Of a stretch of 39,764 bases of DNA, positions 25,071 through 33,301 are shown in pieces; position 1 is the stretch's first letter; each line of letters starts with the position of its first letter. Position numbers and translations under genes: made by a program. A model generated the notes under the pieces. The model saw only the letters and a list, made by a program, of their open reading frames with translations, did no database searches and was not told where the DNA came from. Origin of the DNA: Candidatus Aegiribacteria sp. MLS_C (GTDB lineage: Bacteria > Fermentibacterota > Fermentibacteria > Fermentibacterales > JCC-6); NCBI GenBank assembly GCA_002030045.1, contig LQBI01000031.1, positions 158,854 to 198,617 of the forward strand, read 5' to 3'.

Positions 25071-25568
25071 ATGTACAAGGACGGGACAGCGGAAGCAAAG
25101 CGTTCGACCAGGGGGTTCTTCATCGTTCACCATGAGATGTCGGGCGTAGATGACAGGCTTGCGGAAGTCAGGATAAGCGAGACATTCCCCTCCCCCCTGG
25201 AATGTCTGGCCGACATGAGGGGAAGGCGAATACCCGCCATTCTGCGCGAAGCATCGGGACTGGCCGGCGAGACTGATATACAGGTGCTGCTCGACGGGTG
25301 CGGCTACTCAGTCTCCTTCGTGGCGGAGGAACTCCTGGGCATGATAGACGACTGCCTGTCATCGGGAGGCTGCTCTCCGGAGGAGCTGAGGATGATGAGG
25401 GAGGTTTACAACTCACTTTCATCCTTCCACCGCGGCCGTTCGCGCAGCATCAGGTACTGGGGACATGTTCGAAGGATGTCGGGTATCGAGGTATCTCAAC
25501 GGTCCGGACATTCAATATCGTCTCCCGCGGCCGTTGACGCTTCCTTGCAAGGCATGATGGCGGTATGA
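25071..25568 (+). CDS. Hypothetical protein
   Basis: A 165-residue soluble protein I do not recognise. ATG 25071 is chosen because AGGAG lies 5-6 nt upstream and a promoter lies 30-60 nt upstream; a longer reading from 24984 has neither. The first part may form beta strands (TRGFFIVHHEMSGVDDRLAEVRI). The middle is helical with paired cysteines (DDCLSSGGCSPEELRMMREVY). The C-terminus (about 130-165) is basic and Ser-rich and probably disordered. No membrane segment or known motif is seen. It converges with the TSUP permease gene. Confidence 0.6.
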   Translation: MYKDGTAEAKRSTRGFFIVHHEMSGVDDRLAEVRISETFPSPLECLADMRGRRIPAILREASGLAGETDIQVLLDGCGYSVSFVAEELLGMIDDCLSSGGCSPEELRMMREVYNSLSSFHRGRSRSIRYWGHVRRMSGIEVSQRSGHSISSPAAVDASLQGMMAV

Positions 25569-25630
25569 CCTTCAGTACGATGAAGCTGCCGGTGAACTGA
25601 CGTTTCCGCCAGTCGACCTGCGGTCCCACT

Positions 25631-26251
25631 TCAGAACAGTGCGCTGAACAGTGCCAGCCTCCCCGGGATCAGGGTCTCGCCCCCTGCCATGAAGGTGAAG
25701 CTCTCCGACAGGGAGGTGATGGCAACGGAGTTCCTGATGTCCACGCCGGACAGGACCTGGCCCCAGGTGACCAGGGGTCCGTACCCTCCGCCCGAGAGTC
25801 CCTTGTTGAAGGCGGCCAGAACCCCGAGCCCCGTTATTCTCCTCCAGCTGAACCTCCGCTCGGACTTCCTGCCCGCAAGGATGAGGATTCCCATGGACGT
25901 GACTATCAGTCCGATGAACAGCTTCAGGAGGGACTTTGGTATGTTTACCGCAACGAGAACAGCCGCCACAGCACCGGTCAGGCTGCAGACCGCCAGGACA
26001 AAGGCGATTCTCGAGGCCTTTGACCTGGGCATGTATCCAAGCAGTATCATCTTGTTCACCAGCCGGTGCCCGGTGTCGTTGCGGAAATCGAAGACCACGT
26101 TCCCTTCCCTGTGGTGGAAGAAGGCAGCCAGCCCTCCTGTTACCAGCTCCGAGGCCGGTATGGCCGGTACGACTGACAGGGGGCCGAATCCCATCATCAG
26201 CTGGATCGGAGTAAGCGTCGTGCCGTATCCCATGCCCAGGGATGAGTCCAT
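25631..26251 (-). CDS. TauE/SafE (TSUP) family permease, N-terminus uncertain
   Basis: A 206-residue membrane protein of the TSUP family, which exports sulfite, sulfoacetate or other small anions. The hallmark SSLGMGYGTTLTP sits at the very start, and SELVTGGLAAFFHHREGN follows near residue 34. Several hydrophobic helices and a second GGGYGP loop are present. In relatives an extra half-helix precedes the hallmark. Here the frame continues upstream (IPVPFPTAIICES) to a TAA at 26303-26305 with no ATG, GTG or TTG start. So the start may be a rare codon, or the 5' end is damaged. It lies just after an AbrB-like gene and is probably co-transcribed with it. Confidence 0.75.
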   Translation of the reverse strand: MDSSLGMGYGTTLTPIQLMMGFGPLSVVPAIPASELVTGGLAAFFHHREGNVVFDFRNDTGHRLVNKMILLGYMPRSKASRIAFVLAVCSLTGAVAAVLVAVNIPKSLLKLFIGLIVTSMGILILAGRKSERRFSWRRITGLGVLAAFNKGLSGGGYGPLVTWGQVLSGVDIRNSVAITSLSESFTFMAGGETLIPGRLALFSALF

Positions 26252-26307
26252 GGACTCGCAGATGATTGCTGTGGGAAAGGGTACCGGGATCTCCGGCAGA
26301 CCTTACA

Positions 26308-26535
26308 TCAGACATCCTTTACGGCGAAAGGCTCCCCTGCCTGTTCATCATCGGCTTTCCTCACCCTGGATATGCTCAGCCTGCCGTCGTTGAACAGCAC
26401 CCAGCGGACCCTGTCGCCGTCGAGGATACCCAGTTTGTCGACTATGTCCTTGGGAATGGTCAGCCGCCGCCTGCTGTTCCTTATGGTCACAGATGTCTCT
26501 CCGACGAATGCGACTTCGTTCAGGTCGATCTGCAT
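26308..26535 (-). CDS. AbrB/SpoVT-like swapped-hairpin DNA-binding protein
   Basis: A 75-residue protein with one AbrB/MazE-type domain. The pattern is SVTIRNSRRRLTIPKDIVDKLGILDGDRVRW, followed by the strand GRLSISRV. A strong ribosome-binding site, GGGAGG, lies 5 nt before the ATG. It is either a transition-state-like regulator or the antitoxin half of a lost pair; no toxin partner is adjacent. The downstream TSUP gene is the likely target. The 184-bp divergent gap to the PPDK_N gene is AT-rich (AATATATT near 26573-26580) and should hold promoters. Confidence 0.85.
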   Translation of the reverse strand: MQIDLNEVAFVGETSVTIRNSRRRLTIPKDIVDKLGILDGDRVRWVLFNDGRLSISRVRKADDEQAGEPFAVKDV

Positions 26536-26719
26536 TCGGACCTCCCGATAATGAGTTTGGAGTAATTCCTAAATATATTGGTATGGTACTCATGCCCGAA
26601 ACCACCGTCCATGTCTTCGGAACAGCCGTCCGGCATAACTCCCGCAGGGGATTGCGAATATATTCTTCCATCGATGGGATAACGATCAGCTCAGACGTTC
26701 CCGTTCCCGGGAGGCATGC

Positions 26720-29719
26720 ATGCAGGACAGGAGACTGGACGAAGTCGTGGGCCGGAGGGGCGATGAGACGGTTCCCTTCTACTCACTCATGTCCAGGAGG
26801 ATCAGGAACGTGCTCCTCGTGTCCAGCCTGTACGATTCCTACACCCTGGAGGAGGACGGAAGGTTCACAGAGGTCCTGTTCTCGGAGTACCTGAGCCTCA
26901 ATCTGAGGTACGCCCCGCGCATAGTCAGGGTATCAACCGGCGAGGAGGCCCTCGAGAGACTGGGAACAGAGGACTTCGACCTGGTCATCTCAATGCTGAA
27001 CATCGGTTCGATGCATTTCGACCAGCTTGGAAAGGCCATCAAGGAAAGGGTTCCGGGACTTCCCTTCGTTGTCCTTGCCTACACGGGCAGAGACCTGAGG
27101 GTATTCGAGGAGAAGGGCAGGCTGGAGAGCGTCGACCAGGTTTTCATCTGGCAGGGCGACGTGAGGCTCTTCCTTGCAATAATCAAGTCGGTGGAGGACA
27201 GGCTCAACGCTGAACACGATTCCAGCGTGGCCGGGGTCAAATGCATCATCCTGGTGGAGGATTCGATACGCTTCTGCTCGTCCTACCTGCCCATGCTCTA
27301 CACCGAGCTGATGGAGCAGACGCAGATGCTGATGACAGAGGGCGTCAACCAGATGCAGAAGCTGATGAGGATGAGGGCGCGGCCCAAGATACTGCACGCG
27401 GACGACTACGAGGGCGGTCTCCAGCTCTACAGGTCCTTCAGGGAGAACCTTCTGGGCGTCATACTGGACGTGAGGTTCAGGAAGGACGGCGTCGAGTACC
27501 CCAGGGCGGGATTCCAGCTGGCGGAGGAGATACGCTCCGGAAGTCCGGAGTGCCCCATACTGTTCCAGTCCTCCGAGGAGATAAACAGGCAGCTGGCAGC
27601 CAGGATCGGGGCAGCATTCATAAACAAGAACTCCCCCACACTGCTGGCGGACCTCAGGAAGTTCATGCAGGACTACCTGGGTTTCGGTGATTTCGTGTTC
27701 AGGAGTCCCGAGGGCGTCGAGGAGGCCAGGGCCGGCGACCTAAGGGAGATGAGACGGGTGCTGAGGAAGGTATCCGATGCAAGTCTCTTCTACCACGCGG
27801 AGAGGAACGATTTCTCCACGTGGCTAATGGCCAGGACGGAGTTCGACCTGGCCAACGCGCTGAGACCCCAGAAAGTCGACGATTTCCGCTCCGCCGCGGA
27901 CCTCAGGGAGTATCTCATTTCCTCGCTCACCCTCTGGATGGAACGTTCCAGGGCCGGCCAGGTGGAGGAATTCTCCAGGGATACCTTCGACTACTTCACC
28001 GAGTTCACCAAGATAGGTCCCGGATCCCTTGGCGGCAAAGGCAGAGGGCTGGCCTTCGTGAATGCGCTGCTTAACATGTACAGGATAGACCAGGGTTTCG
28101 AGGAAGTGTACATTCACGTGCCGCCGACAGCGGTGGTGGCCACCGGTGTCTTCGACAGCTTCATGGAGAATCCGGGACTTGGCGGGCTGGTATTCGGCGG
28201 CATGGGGACTGAGGGGGGTCCCTTCGACAGGGAGTGGGACAGGAGCGTAGCGGCCGCTTTCCTGGATGCGCCGATGCCTGGCGATGCAGTGGACATGATT
28301 CGGACTTTTCTCAAGAAGGTCGACTACCCACTTGCAGTCAGGTCTTCCAGTCTCCTCGAGGACAGTCCGGCACATCCTTTCGCAGGCATATACAGAACCT
28401 ACATGCTGCCCAACAACTCTCCGGACATCGAAGTCAGGCTTCTCCAGCTTCTGAACGCCATCAGGCTGGTCTACGCCTCGACCTTCTACAGAGAGTCGAT
28501 AGCCTATATGGAGAGCACTCCGAACAGGCTGGAAGAAGAGAAGATGGCGGTTGTGATACAGCGGGTCGTGGCCAGGAAGCACGGCGAATCCTTCTATCCG
28601 AATCTCGCCGGTGTAGCCAAGTCGTACAACTACTACCCCCTGGACGGCATGGGGGAGGAGAGCGGTGTCGTCTCCGTGGCCCTGGGCCTGGGAAGCACCG
28701 TGGTGGACGGCGGCAGGTGCGTAAGGTTCTCGCCTGATTCACCCGGCAGGCTCTACCAGTTCTCCAGTACCGAAGAGTTCCTGAGGAACTCGCAGAGGGA
28801 GTTCCTGGCCCTGGACCTGGCGGGAGGGGCCACGGTGGACCTGGAGGACCCCGGGAGGGACGTACACCTCGTTAAACTGGACCTGGAGAGGGCTGAGTCC
28901 GACGGGACCCTCCCGCCGGTGGGGTCGGTCTACTCGGCTGAGAACGATATGATAATGGACGGCACTTTCCGTCCCGGTGCCAGGCTCATCACCATGGCCG
29001 GAGTGCTCAAGGGCGACTACTTCCCGCTGGCGCCTCTGCTACGGAGGCTTCTCGAAGTCGGGAAACTGGCCTTTTCCGGGGATATTGAACTGGAGTTCGC
29101 CGTTAACCTCGGCAACGTCAGAAAGGGAGAAAAACACGAGTTCGGGTTCCTACAGATAAGACCGATGGCACAGGCAACTGGCGCGATGCCGGAAGTTGAC
29201 GACCGTGACAGGGGGGGATCCGTCTGCATCTCACACCGGGTAATGGGTTACGGGATCATCGACGGGATCCAGGACATAGTCTACGTGTCGCCCCGCACCT
29301 TCGAGCGTTCGAAGAGCGCGATCATAGCAGGTCAGATCGAGCAGGTTAACAGCAGGCTGCGCAGGCTCAGGAGGCATTCGCTCCTTATCGGTCCGGGCAG
29401 GTGGGGGAGTTCGGACAGCTGGCTGGGCATACCGGTAAAGTGGAACCAGATATCCTCGGTGAAGTGCATCGTGGAGACACCCCTGGAGGACATGGAGGTC
29501 ACCCCGTCGCAGGGCACCCACTTCTTCCAGAACATTACTTCCCTGGGCATCGGGTACTTCACCATCACCAGGGATCCCGATGATTTCATCGACTACGACT
29601 TCCTCGAGGAGCACAGCGCACTTTCCAGGACGGATTTCGTCAGCCACATACATCTATACAAGTCCCTCCAGATCCTGATCAATCCCAGGGAGAAGAAGGG
29701 CGTCATAAGACTGACCTAG
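26720..29719 (+). CDS. REC-REC-PPDK_N (PEP synthase-like) signalling protein
   Basis: A 999-residue cytoplasmic protein. The start has GGGAGG 5 nt upstream. Residues of about 28-155 are a receiver-like domain whose usual phospho-Asp position reads LVISMLN, so it is probably degenerate. Residues of about 172-325 are a second receiver domain with IILVEDS, LLGVILDVRF (acceptor Asp) and the lysine in FINKNS. Residues of about 425-815 are the pyruvate phosphate dikinase N-terminal ATP-grasp domain: KIGPGSLGGKGRG, PLAVRSSSLLEDS and FLQIRPM. The swivelling phosphohistidine and PEP/pyruvate barrel domains are absent. A unique C-terminal domain (about 830-999) follows. Similar proteins are annotated in Bacteroidetes as PEP synthase. 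Actual PEP synthesis is unlikely; a phosphotransfer role is inferred. Confidence 0.8.
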   Translation: MQDRRLDEVVGRRGDETVPFYSLMSRRIRNVLLVSSLYDSYTLEEDGRFTEVLFSEYLSLNLRYAPRIVRVSTGEEALERLGTEDFDLVISMLNIGSMHFDQLGKAIKERVPGLPFVVLAYTGRDLRVFEEKGRLESVDQVFIWQGDVRLFLAIIKSVEDRLNAEHDSSVAGVKCIILVEDSIRFCSSYLPMLYTELMEQTQMLMTEGVNQMQKLMRMRARPKILHADDYEGGLQLYRSFRENLLGVILDVRFRKDGVEYPRAGFQLAEEIRSGSPECPILFQSSEEINRQLAARIGAAFINKNSPTLLADLRKFMQDYLGFGDFVFRSPEGVEEARAGDLREMRRVLRKVSDASLFYHAERNDFSTWLMARTEFDLANALRPQKVDDFRSAADLREYLISSLTLWMERSRAGQVEEFSRDTFDYFTEFTKIGPGSLGGKGRGLAFVNALLNMYRIDQGFEEVYIHVPPTAVVATGVFDSFMENPGLGGLVFGGMGTEGGPFDREWDRSVAAAFLDAPMPGDAVDMIRTFLKKVDYPLAVRSSSLLEDSPAHPFAGIYRTYMLPNNSPDIEVRLLQLLNAIRLVYASTFYRESIAYMESTPNRLEEEKMAVVIQRVVARKHGESFYPNLAGVAKSYNYYPLDGMGEESGVVSVALGLGSTVVDGGRCVRFSPDSPGRLYQFSSTEEFLRNSQREFLALDLAGGATVDLEDPGRDVHLVKLDLERAESDGTLPPVGSVYSAENDMIMDGTFRPGARLITMAGVLKGDYFPLAPLLRRLLEVGKLAFSGDIELEFAVNLGNVRKGEKHEFGFLQIRPMAQATGAMPEVDDRDRGGSVCISHRVMGYGIIDGIQDIVYVSPRTFERSKSAIIAGQIEQVNSRLRRLRRHSLLIGPGRWGSSDSWLGIPVKWNQISSVKCIVETPLEDMEVTPSQGTHFFQNITSLGIGYFTITRDPDDFIDYDFLEEHSALSRTDFVSHIHLYKSLQILINPREKKGVIRLT

Positions 29720-29727
29720 TATGCGGA

Positions 29728-29756
29728 AAGACCCCCGGCTGAACGCCGGGGGTCTT
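29728..29756. terminator. Bidirectional rho-independent terminator
   Basis: A perfect 12-bp stem, AAGACCCCCGGC (29728-29739) and its complement (29745-29756), has a 5-nt loop. It lies 9 nt after the PPDK_N gene stop and 22 nt after the gdhA stop, so it serves both convergent genes. A-rich and T-rich ends flank the stem, though T-runs are short. Confidence 0.88.
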
Positions 29757-29777
29757 CCAGTCAACCAAGCCGGATCG

Positions 29778-31130
29778 CTAGACCACGCCCTGGGCCATCA
29801 TGGCATCGGCAACCTTGCGGAATCCGGCAGCGTTGGCGCCAAGGACGTAGTTGGTGGGATCGCCGTACCTCTCCGCCGCGGCCTTCGCCTGGGCGTGGAT
29901 GTTGATCATTATGCTGTGGAGCTTCCTGTCAACTTCCTCCCGGGACCAGCTGGAGAAGATTGCGTTCTGAGCCATCTCCAGGCCTGAAGTGGCGACACCG
30001 CCGGCGTTGGCGGCCTTGCCCGGACCATAGAGGATACCGTGCTGAAGGAAAATGTCCACTCCAGCGGGCACCGTGGGCATGTTGGCACCTTCCGACACGA
30101 GGTAGACGCCGTTGTTTATCAGGTTCTGGGCATCCTTCTCGTTGATCTCGTTCTGCGTGGCGCAGGGGAAGGCGCAGTCTGCGCTGTAGTTCCAGAGCGG
30201 ATTGTAGTCCAGCTCGGGGTCTGCGGGTGTGTACACTGCTCTGTTGTACTTCTCGACGTACTCCTTGATCCTGCCCCGTCTGTTGTTCTTGAGGTCCATG
30301 ACGAAAGCCAGCTTCTCCGTGTTGATGCCCTCCTCGTCGTAGATGCAGCCGCTGGAGTCGGAGAGTGTGACCACCCTGGCGCCAAGCTGGTTGAGCTTCT
30401 CGGTGGCGTACTGGGCCACGTTGCCCGAGCCTGAGACCAGGCAGACCTTTCCCTCATAGTTCTCGCCCCTGGTCTTCAGCATCTCCTCGCCGAAGTAGAC
30501 CGCGCCGTAGCCTGTGGCCTCGGGTCTTATGAGGCTGCCGCCGTATTCCAGTCCCTTGCCGGTCAAAACGCCGCTCCACTCGTTGCGGAGCTTCTTGTAC
30601 TGGCCGAAGAGGAAGCCTATCTCGCGTCCGCCCACGCCTATGTCACCGGCGGGGACGTCGGTGCTGGGTCCGATGTGACGGAAGAGTTCGGACATGAAAC
30701 TCTGGCAGAACTTCATGACCTCGATGTCGGACTTGCCCTTGGGGTCGAAGTCGGAACCGCCCTTGCCTCCGCCCATGGGAATGGTTGTGAGGGCGTTCTT
30801 GAAGACCTGCTCGAAGGCAAGGAACTTGAGGATACCGAGGTTAACCGAGGGGTGGAAGCGGAGCCCGCCCTTGTAGGGACCGATGGCGCTGTTCATCTCG
30901 ATCCTGAAACCGCGGTTGACCTGCACCTCGCCGTTGTCGTCAACCCAGGGAACCCTGAACATTATTACCCGCTCGGGCTCCACGATCCTCTCGGGGATCC
31001 TGGCCCTGCGGTACTCAGGGTGCTTCTCGAGGACTACCTCCAGGGAATCAAGGACCTCCTTGACAGCCTGGTGGAATTCAGGCTGCGCCGGGTCCTTCTC
31101 TACGATCTTGTGATAGAGTTCTTCCAGCAT
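29778..31130 (-). CDS. gdhA: NADP-type glutamate dehydrogenase
   Basis: A 450-residue enzyme interconverting 2-oxoglutarate plus ammonia and glutamate. The start at 31130 (GGGAGG about 9 nt upstream) gives the normal length; a reading from 31202 adds a cysteine-rich tail unlike the family. The substrate region is GPYKGGLRFHPSVNLGILKFLAFEQVFKNALT. The catalytic lysine motif is MGGGKGGSDFDPKGKSD. The Rossmann segment is VCLVSGSGNVAQYATEKL (S-G-S-G-N), typical of the hexameric NADP form. It links nitrogen assimilation, or amino-acid fermentation, to the NADP(H) pool that the complex encoded downstream on the other strand may feed. Confidence 0.95.
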   Translation of the reverse strand: MLEELYHKIVEKDPAQPEFHQAVKEVLDSLEVVLEKHPEYRRARIPERIVEPERVIMFRVPWVDDNGEVQVNRGFRIEMNSAIGPYKGGLRFHPSVNLGILKFLAFEQVFKNALTTIPMGGGKGGSDFDPKGKSDIEVMKFCQSFMSELFRHIGPSTDVPAGDIGVGGREIGFLFGQYKKLRNEWSGVLTGKGLEYGGSLIRPEATGYGAVYFGEEMLKTRGENYEGKVCLVSGSGNVAQYATEKLNQLGARVVTLSDSSGCIYDEEGINTEKLAFVMDLKNNRRGRIKEYVEKYNRAVYTPADPELDYNPLWNYSADCAFPCATQNEINEKDAQNLINNGVYLVSEGANMPTVPAGVDIFLQHGILYGPGKAANAGGVATSGLEMAQNAIFSSWSREEVDRKLHSIMINIHAQAKAAAERYGDPTNYVLGANAAGFRKVADAMMAQGVV

Positions 31131-31221
31131 CTCCGGGCTCCTCCCTTCGAGGGTACTGCATTTGAGAACAAAACACCTGAAAAGGACATATTTCCTATCC
31201 ATGTACCAAGAATAAGCTACT

Positions 31222-31251
31222 AGCCTAGCAACTGGAACGACCCCGCGTCAA
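31222..31251 (-). promoter_or_regulatory. Possible gdhA promoter
   Basis: On the minus strand, TTGACG (31251-31246) and TAGGCT (31227-31222) are 18 nt apart, about 90-120 nt upstream of the chosen gdhA start. The -10 is poor (three of six), so support is modest. Confidence 0.35.
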
Positions 31252-31341
31252 GTACCTGTCCCGCCTGCGAATGGACGGTATTCGACCCCGGGACCAGCAT
31301 TCCTTCATGGTCGTTCAACACTTGAGAGCGTGTATTCCTAC

Positions 31342-31370
31342 TTGACCGATATGTTAACTGGACCTATTGT
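31342..31370 (+). promoter_or_regulatory. Candidate distal promoter of the REC-RAM / NuoEFG operon
   Basis: TTGACC (31342-31347), a 17-nt spacer and TATTGT (31365-31370). If used, it would give a leader of nearly 300 nt containing the hairpin array at 31402-31564. A second -10-like TATTAT at 31604-31609 is nearer to the start codon but has no good -35. Confidence 0.4.
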
Positions 31371-31401
31371 GATACGTTGCAGGCGGTCGTACCTCTCGGC
31401 G

Positions 31402-31564
31402 GCTGAAATGCGCAGCATTATGCAGGTTGTTTTGAACCAGTACCTGCAGTTCTGCATTCGCGTGAAATATGATGGGGCAGAACTGCCATGCTGAACTGCA
31501 GTTCTGCATTCGCGTGAAATATGATGGGGCAGAACTGCCATGCTGAAATGCGCAGCATTTCAGC
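31402..31564. repeat. Perfect 52-bp tandem duplication within a hairpin array
   Basis: Two identical 52-bp units stand head to tail at 31444-31495 and 31496-31547. Each contains the 10-bp inverted repeat GCAGTTCTGC/GCAGAACTGC, 21 nt apart. The arms of neighbouring units can also pair with each other. The array is flanked by an 18-bp direct repeat GCTGAAATGCGCAGCATT at 31402-31419 and 31542-31559. The right copy forms a perfect hairpin (10-bp stem 31542-31551 / 31555-31564, loop GCA). It lies in the 465-bp gap between gdhA and the regulator gene. The rest of that gap holds only the promoter candidates. Confidence 0.9.
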
Positions 31565-31667
31565 CGTTGACTTACGCCCACCCTCATCTTAACGTTCCTC
31601 CGTTATTATGCGGATTGGGGTCGGAACAGGTTTTCTTACGGACCAGCTCAATATGAGGAGGCATCTA

Positions 31668-32654
31668 TTGAAAGGCCGCGTACTGGTGATCGACGATGAG
31701 ACCGAGATCCGCCGGACTCTCGACTACGGGCTCACCCACGAGGGTTATACGGTAGTCACCTGTTCAGACGGTATCTCCGCGATACATGCGCTCTCAGAGG
31801 CAGATGATAGTGGGGAAGGATACGACTACATAGTGACAGACGTATTCCTTCCCGATATCGACGGTCTGAAGATGCTCAAGGTGATCAGGTACATATATCC
31901 TGAAGTCCCCGTTCTTGTTGTGACGGGCTTCGGGGACGATGACCTTGAACGTTCAGTACTCTCGAAGAGCAATACGGGATACCTCGAGAAACCTATCGGT
32001 ATAGCCGATCTGGTGGAGGCTCTCCAGAGGCTTTCCAGGGGGTACACCGGCTCCCCCGCTGCGGTTACGGGGCCGGAAGAGGACATTGAAGGACCGTTCA
32101 GGGCATACCTGACCGTAAGGATCACCGAACCTGACAGGAGCATGGAGATCTACGACTCTTTGCGCAGAATGGACGGGATCGTCTCGTGTGATGCGGTCAG
32201 GGGAGACTTCGACCTGGTCCTGGTGGCCCGGGCACCGTCCAGGGCGGGGATCGAGGGAATTATGGACAGTATTGGATCACTGGACGGCATAGATGTGGTT
32301 TCCGTACGCGAAGTGAAGAGGCCCCGTCTGGAAAGAGACGTCGAACGCTTCATCAATGTATACAGGCATATGGCAGGAAGTGAAACACGGACCGAAACCG
32401 ATGACTGTTCCAAGAACACAGGTTACCTTATCGTGGACATCGATCCTGATTCCATCCAGAGGGTGTACACAACGGTCTTCTTCATGGACGACGTAGTCTC
32501 CTGCGACATGCTGGACGAGTGTGATGGGCTCATGGTGACCATAGCGGACCGGGGTGCCGTGGGCAGAACTCCGAAAACGGTACAGAGATTAAGGCAGATC
32601 GACGGTGTCCTCAGGGTCCGGGAGGCCAGAGCGATCAGGCTCGTGGAGGATTGA
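31668..32654 (+). CDS. Response-regulator receiver with two RAM-like domains
   Basis: About 328 residues. I choose the TTG at 31668 because GAGGAGG lies 6-7 nt upstream and the receiver domain (KGRVLVIDDE) begins at once; upstream ATGs at 31653 and 31608 lack this. The receiver domain (1-125) is complete: D9/D10, acceptor D58, T86 and K108. Two segments, about 138-218 and 245-325, each show the beta-alpha-beta-beta-alpha-beta pattern of Lrp/AsnC RAM ligand domains (FRAYLTVRI, GDFDLVLVARA, IDVVSVREV; TGYLIVDI, CDGLMVTIAD, VLRVREA). No helix-turn-helix, GGDEF or kinase domain is present. It precedes the NuoEFG-like genes and may control them or bind the complex. No histidine kinase is adjacent. 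Confidence 0.75.
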   Translation: MKGRVLVIDDETEIRRTLDYGLTHEGYTVVTCSDGISAIHALSEADDSGEGYDYIVTDVFLPDIDGLKMLKVIRYIYPEVPVLVVTGFGDDDLERSVLSKSNTGYLEKPIGIADLVEALQRLSRGYTGSPAAVTGPEEDIEGPFRAYLTVRITEPDRSMEIYDSLRRMDGIVSCDAVRGDFDLVLVARAPSRAGIEGIMDSIGSLDGIDVVSVREVKRPRLERDVERFINVYRHMAGSETRTETDDCSKNTGYLIVDIDPDSIQRVYTTVFFMDDVVSCDMLDECDGLMVTIADRGAVGRTPKTVQRLRQIDGVLRVREARAIRLVED

Positions 32655-32667
32655 CAGGCGAAAACCG

Positions 32668-32692
32668 CTGAAGGATGCCTTTCATCCTTCAG
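32668..32692 (+). terminator. Intercistronic hairpin before nuoE
   Basis: CTGAAGGATG (32668-32677) pairs perfectly with CATCCTTCAG (32683-32692) around a 5-nt loop, and CCCTTTT follows at 32700-32706. It fits a terminator or attenuator between the regulator and nuoE, which would let the complex be expressed at a different level from its regulator. Confidence 0.6.
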
Positions 32693-32741
32693 AGTATCTC
32701 CCTTTTGCCGTCTGGCGGGATGGGAGAGACTGAAGGGAGTG

Positions 32742-33221
32742 ATGGAAACGGCTGCAAGTAAAGAGAGCTTCAGCTACAGACTCTGGAGGTACGAAGGTCA
32801 GCCGGGAGAGCTGATCCCCCTCCTGCAGTCAGCCCAGGAGCATTTCGGCTACATTCCGAGAAGAGCCATCAGCTACATTGCCGGAGCTACGGGTATTCCC
32901 GAGTCAGACATATACGGTGTGATAACCTTCTACTCCCAGTTCAGGCTCCAACCCATGGGAAAACATGTCATCCGTGCCTGCGCCGGAACCGCATGCCACG
33001 TATCTGGTGCCAAGCTCATAAGGGAGACAATAGAGGATGAACTGGGGATCGAGGAAGGTGAAACGACCGAGGACGGACTTTTCACCCTGAATACCGTCGC
33101 CTGTATCGGCTGCTGCTCCCTTGCACCGGTGATGATGGTTAACGATGAAACCCACGGCAGGCTCACACCGGCTTCCGTGCGGAAGATACTACGCGGTTAC
33201 AGGAAGAAAGCGGCGGATTAG
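32742..33221 (+). CDS. nuoE: NuoE-like [2Fe-2S] thioredoxin-fold subunit
   Basis: A 159-residue protein of the NuoE/HydC family. It opens with a helix bundle (LIPLLQSAQEHFGYIPRRAI), then the [2Fe-2S] thioredoxin-like domain with C-x4-C (RACAGTACHV) and C-x3-C (VACIGCCSLAP). ATG 32742 is preferred over the GTG three bases earlier. It passes electrons with the NuoF-like subunit at the NADH site. It lies 80 nt before nuoF, with only a plain gap between. Part of a soluble complex; no membrane Nuo subunits are present. Confidence 0.92.
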   Translation: METAASKESFSYRLWRYEGQPGELIPLLQSAQEHFGYIPRRAISYIAGATGIPESDIYGVITFYSQFRLQPMGKHVIRACAGTACHVSGAKLIRETIEDELGIEEGETTEDGLFTLNTVACIGCCSLAPVMMVNDETHGRLTPASVRKILRGYRKKAAD

Positions 33222-33301
33222 TCGGAATGAGTGTCCGGAGAATCCTGTGAGGGAACCGCTCGCCTTTTCCTTTGAAAACAGATGAACGTCTGGAGCAATC
33301 T

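Noticed and set aside
26720-29719. True phosphoenolpyruvate synthase
   Set aside because: Only the N-terminal nucleotide-binding domain is present; the swivelling histidine and PEP/pyruvate domains are missing.
31444-31547. CRISPR-like repeat
   Set aside because: Only two units, directly abutting without spacers, and no cas genes nearby.
32651-32679. TTGACA at 32651 as a nuoE promoter
   Set aside because: No -10 at 15-19 nt; the place is occupied by the hairpin stem.
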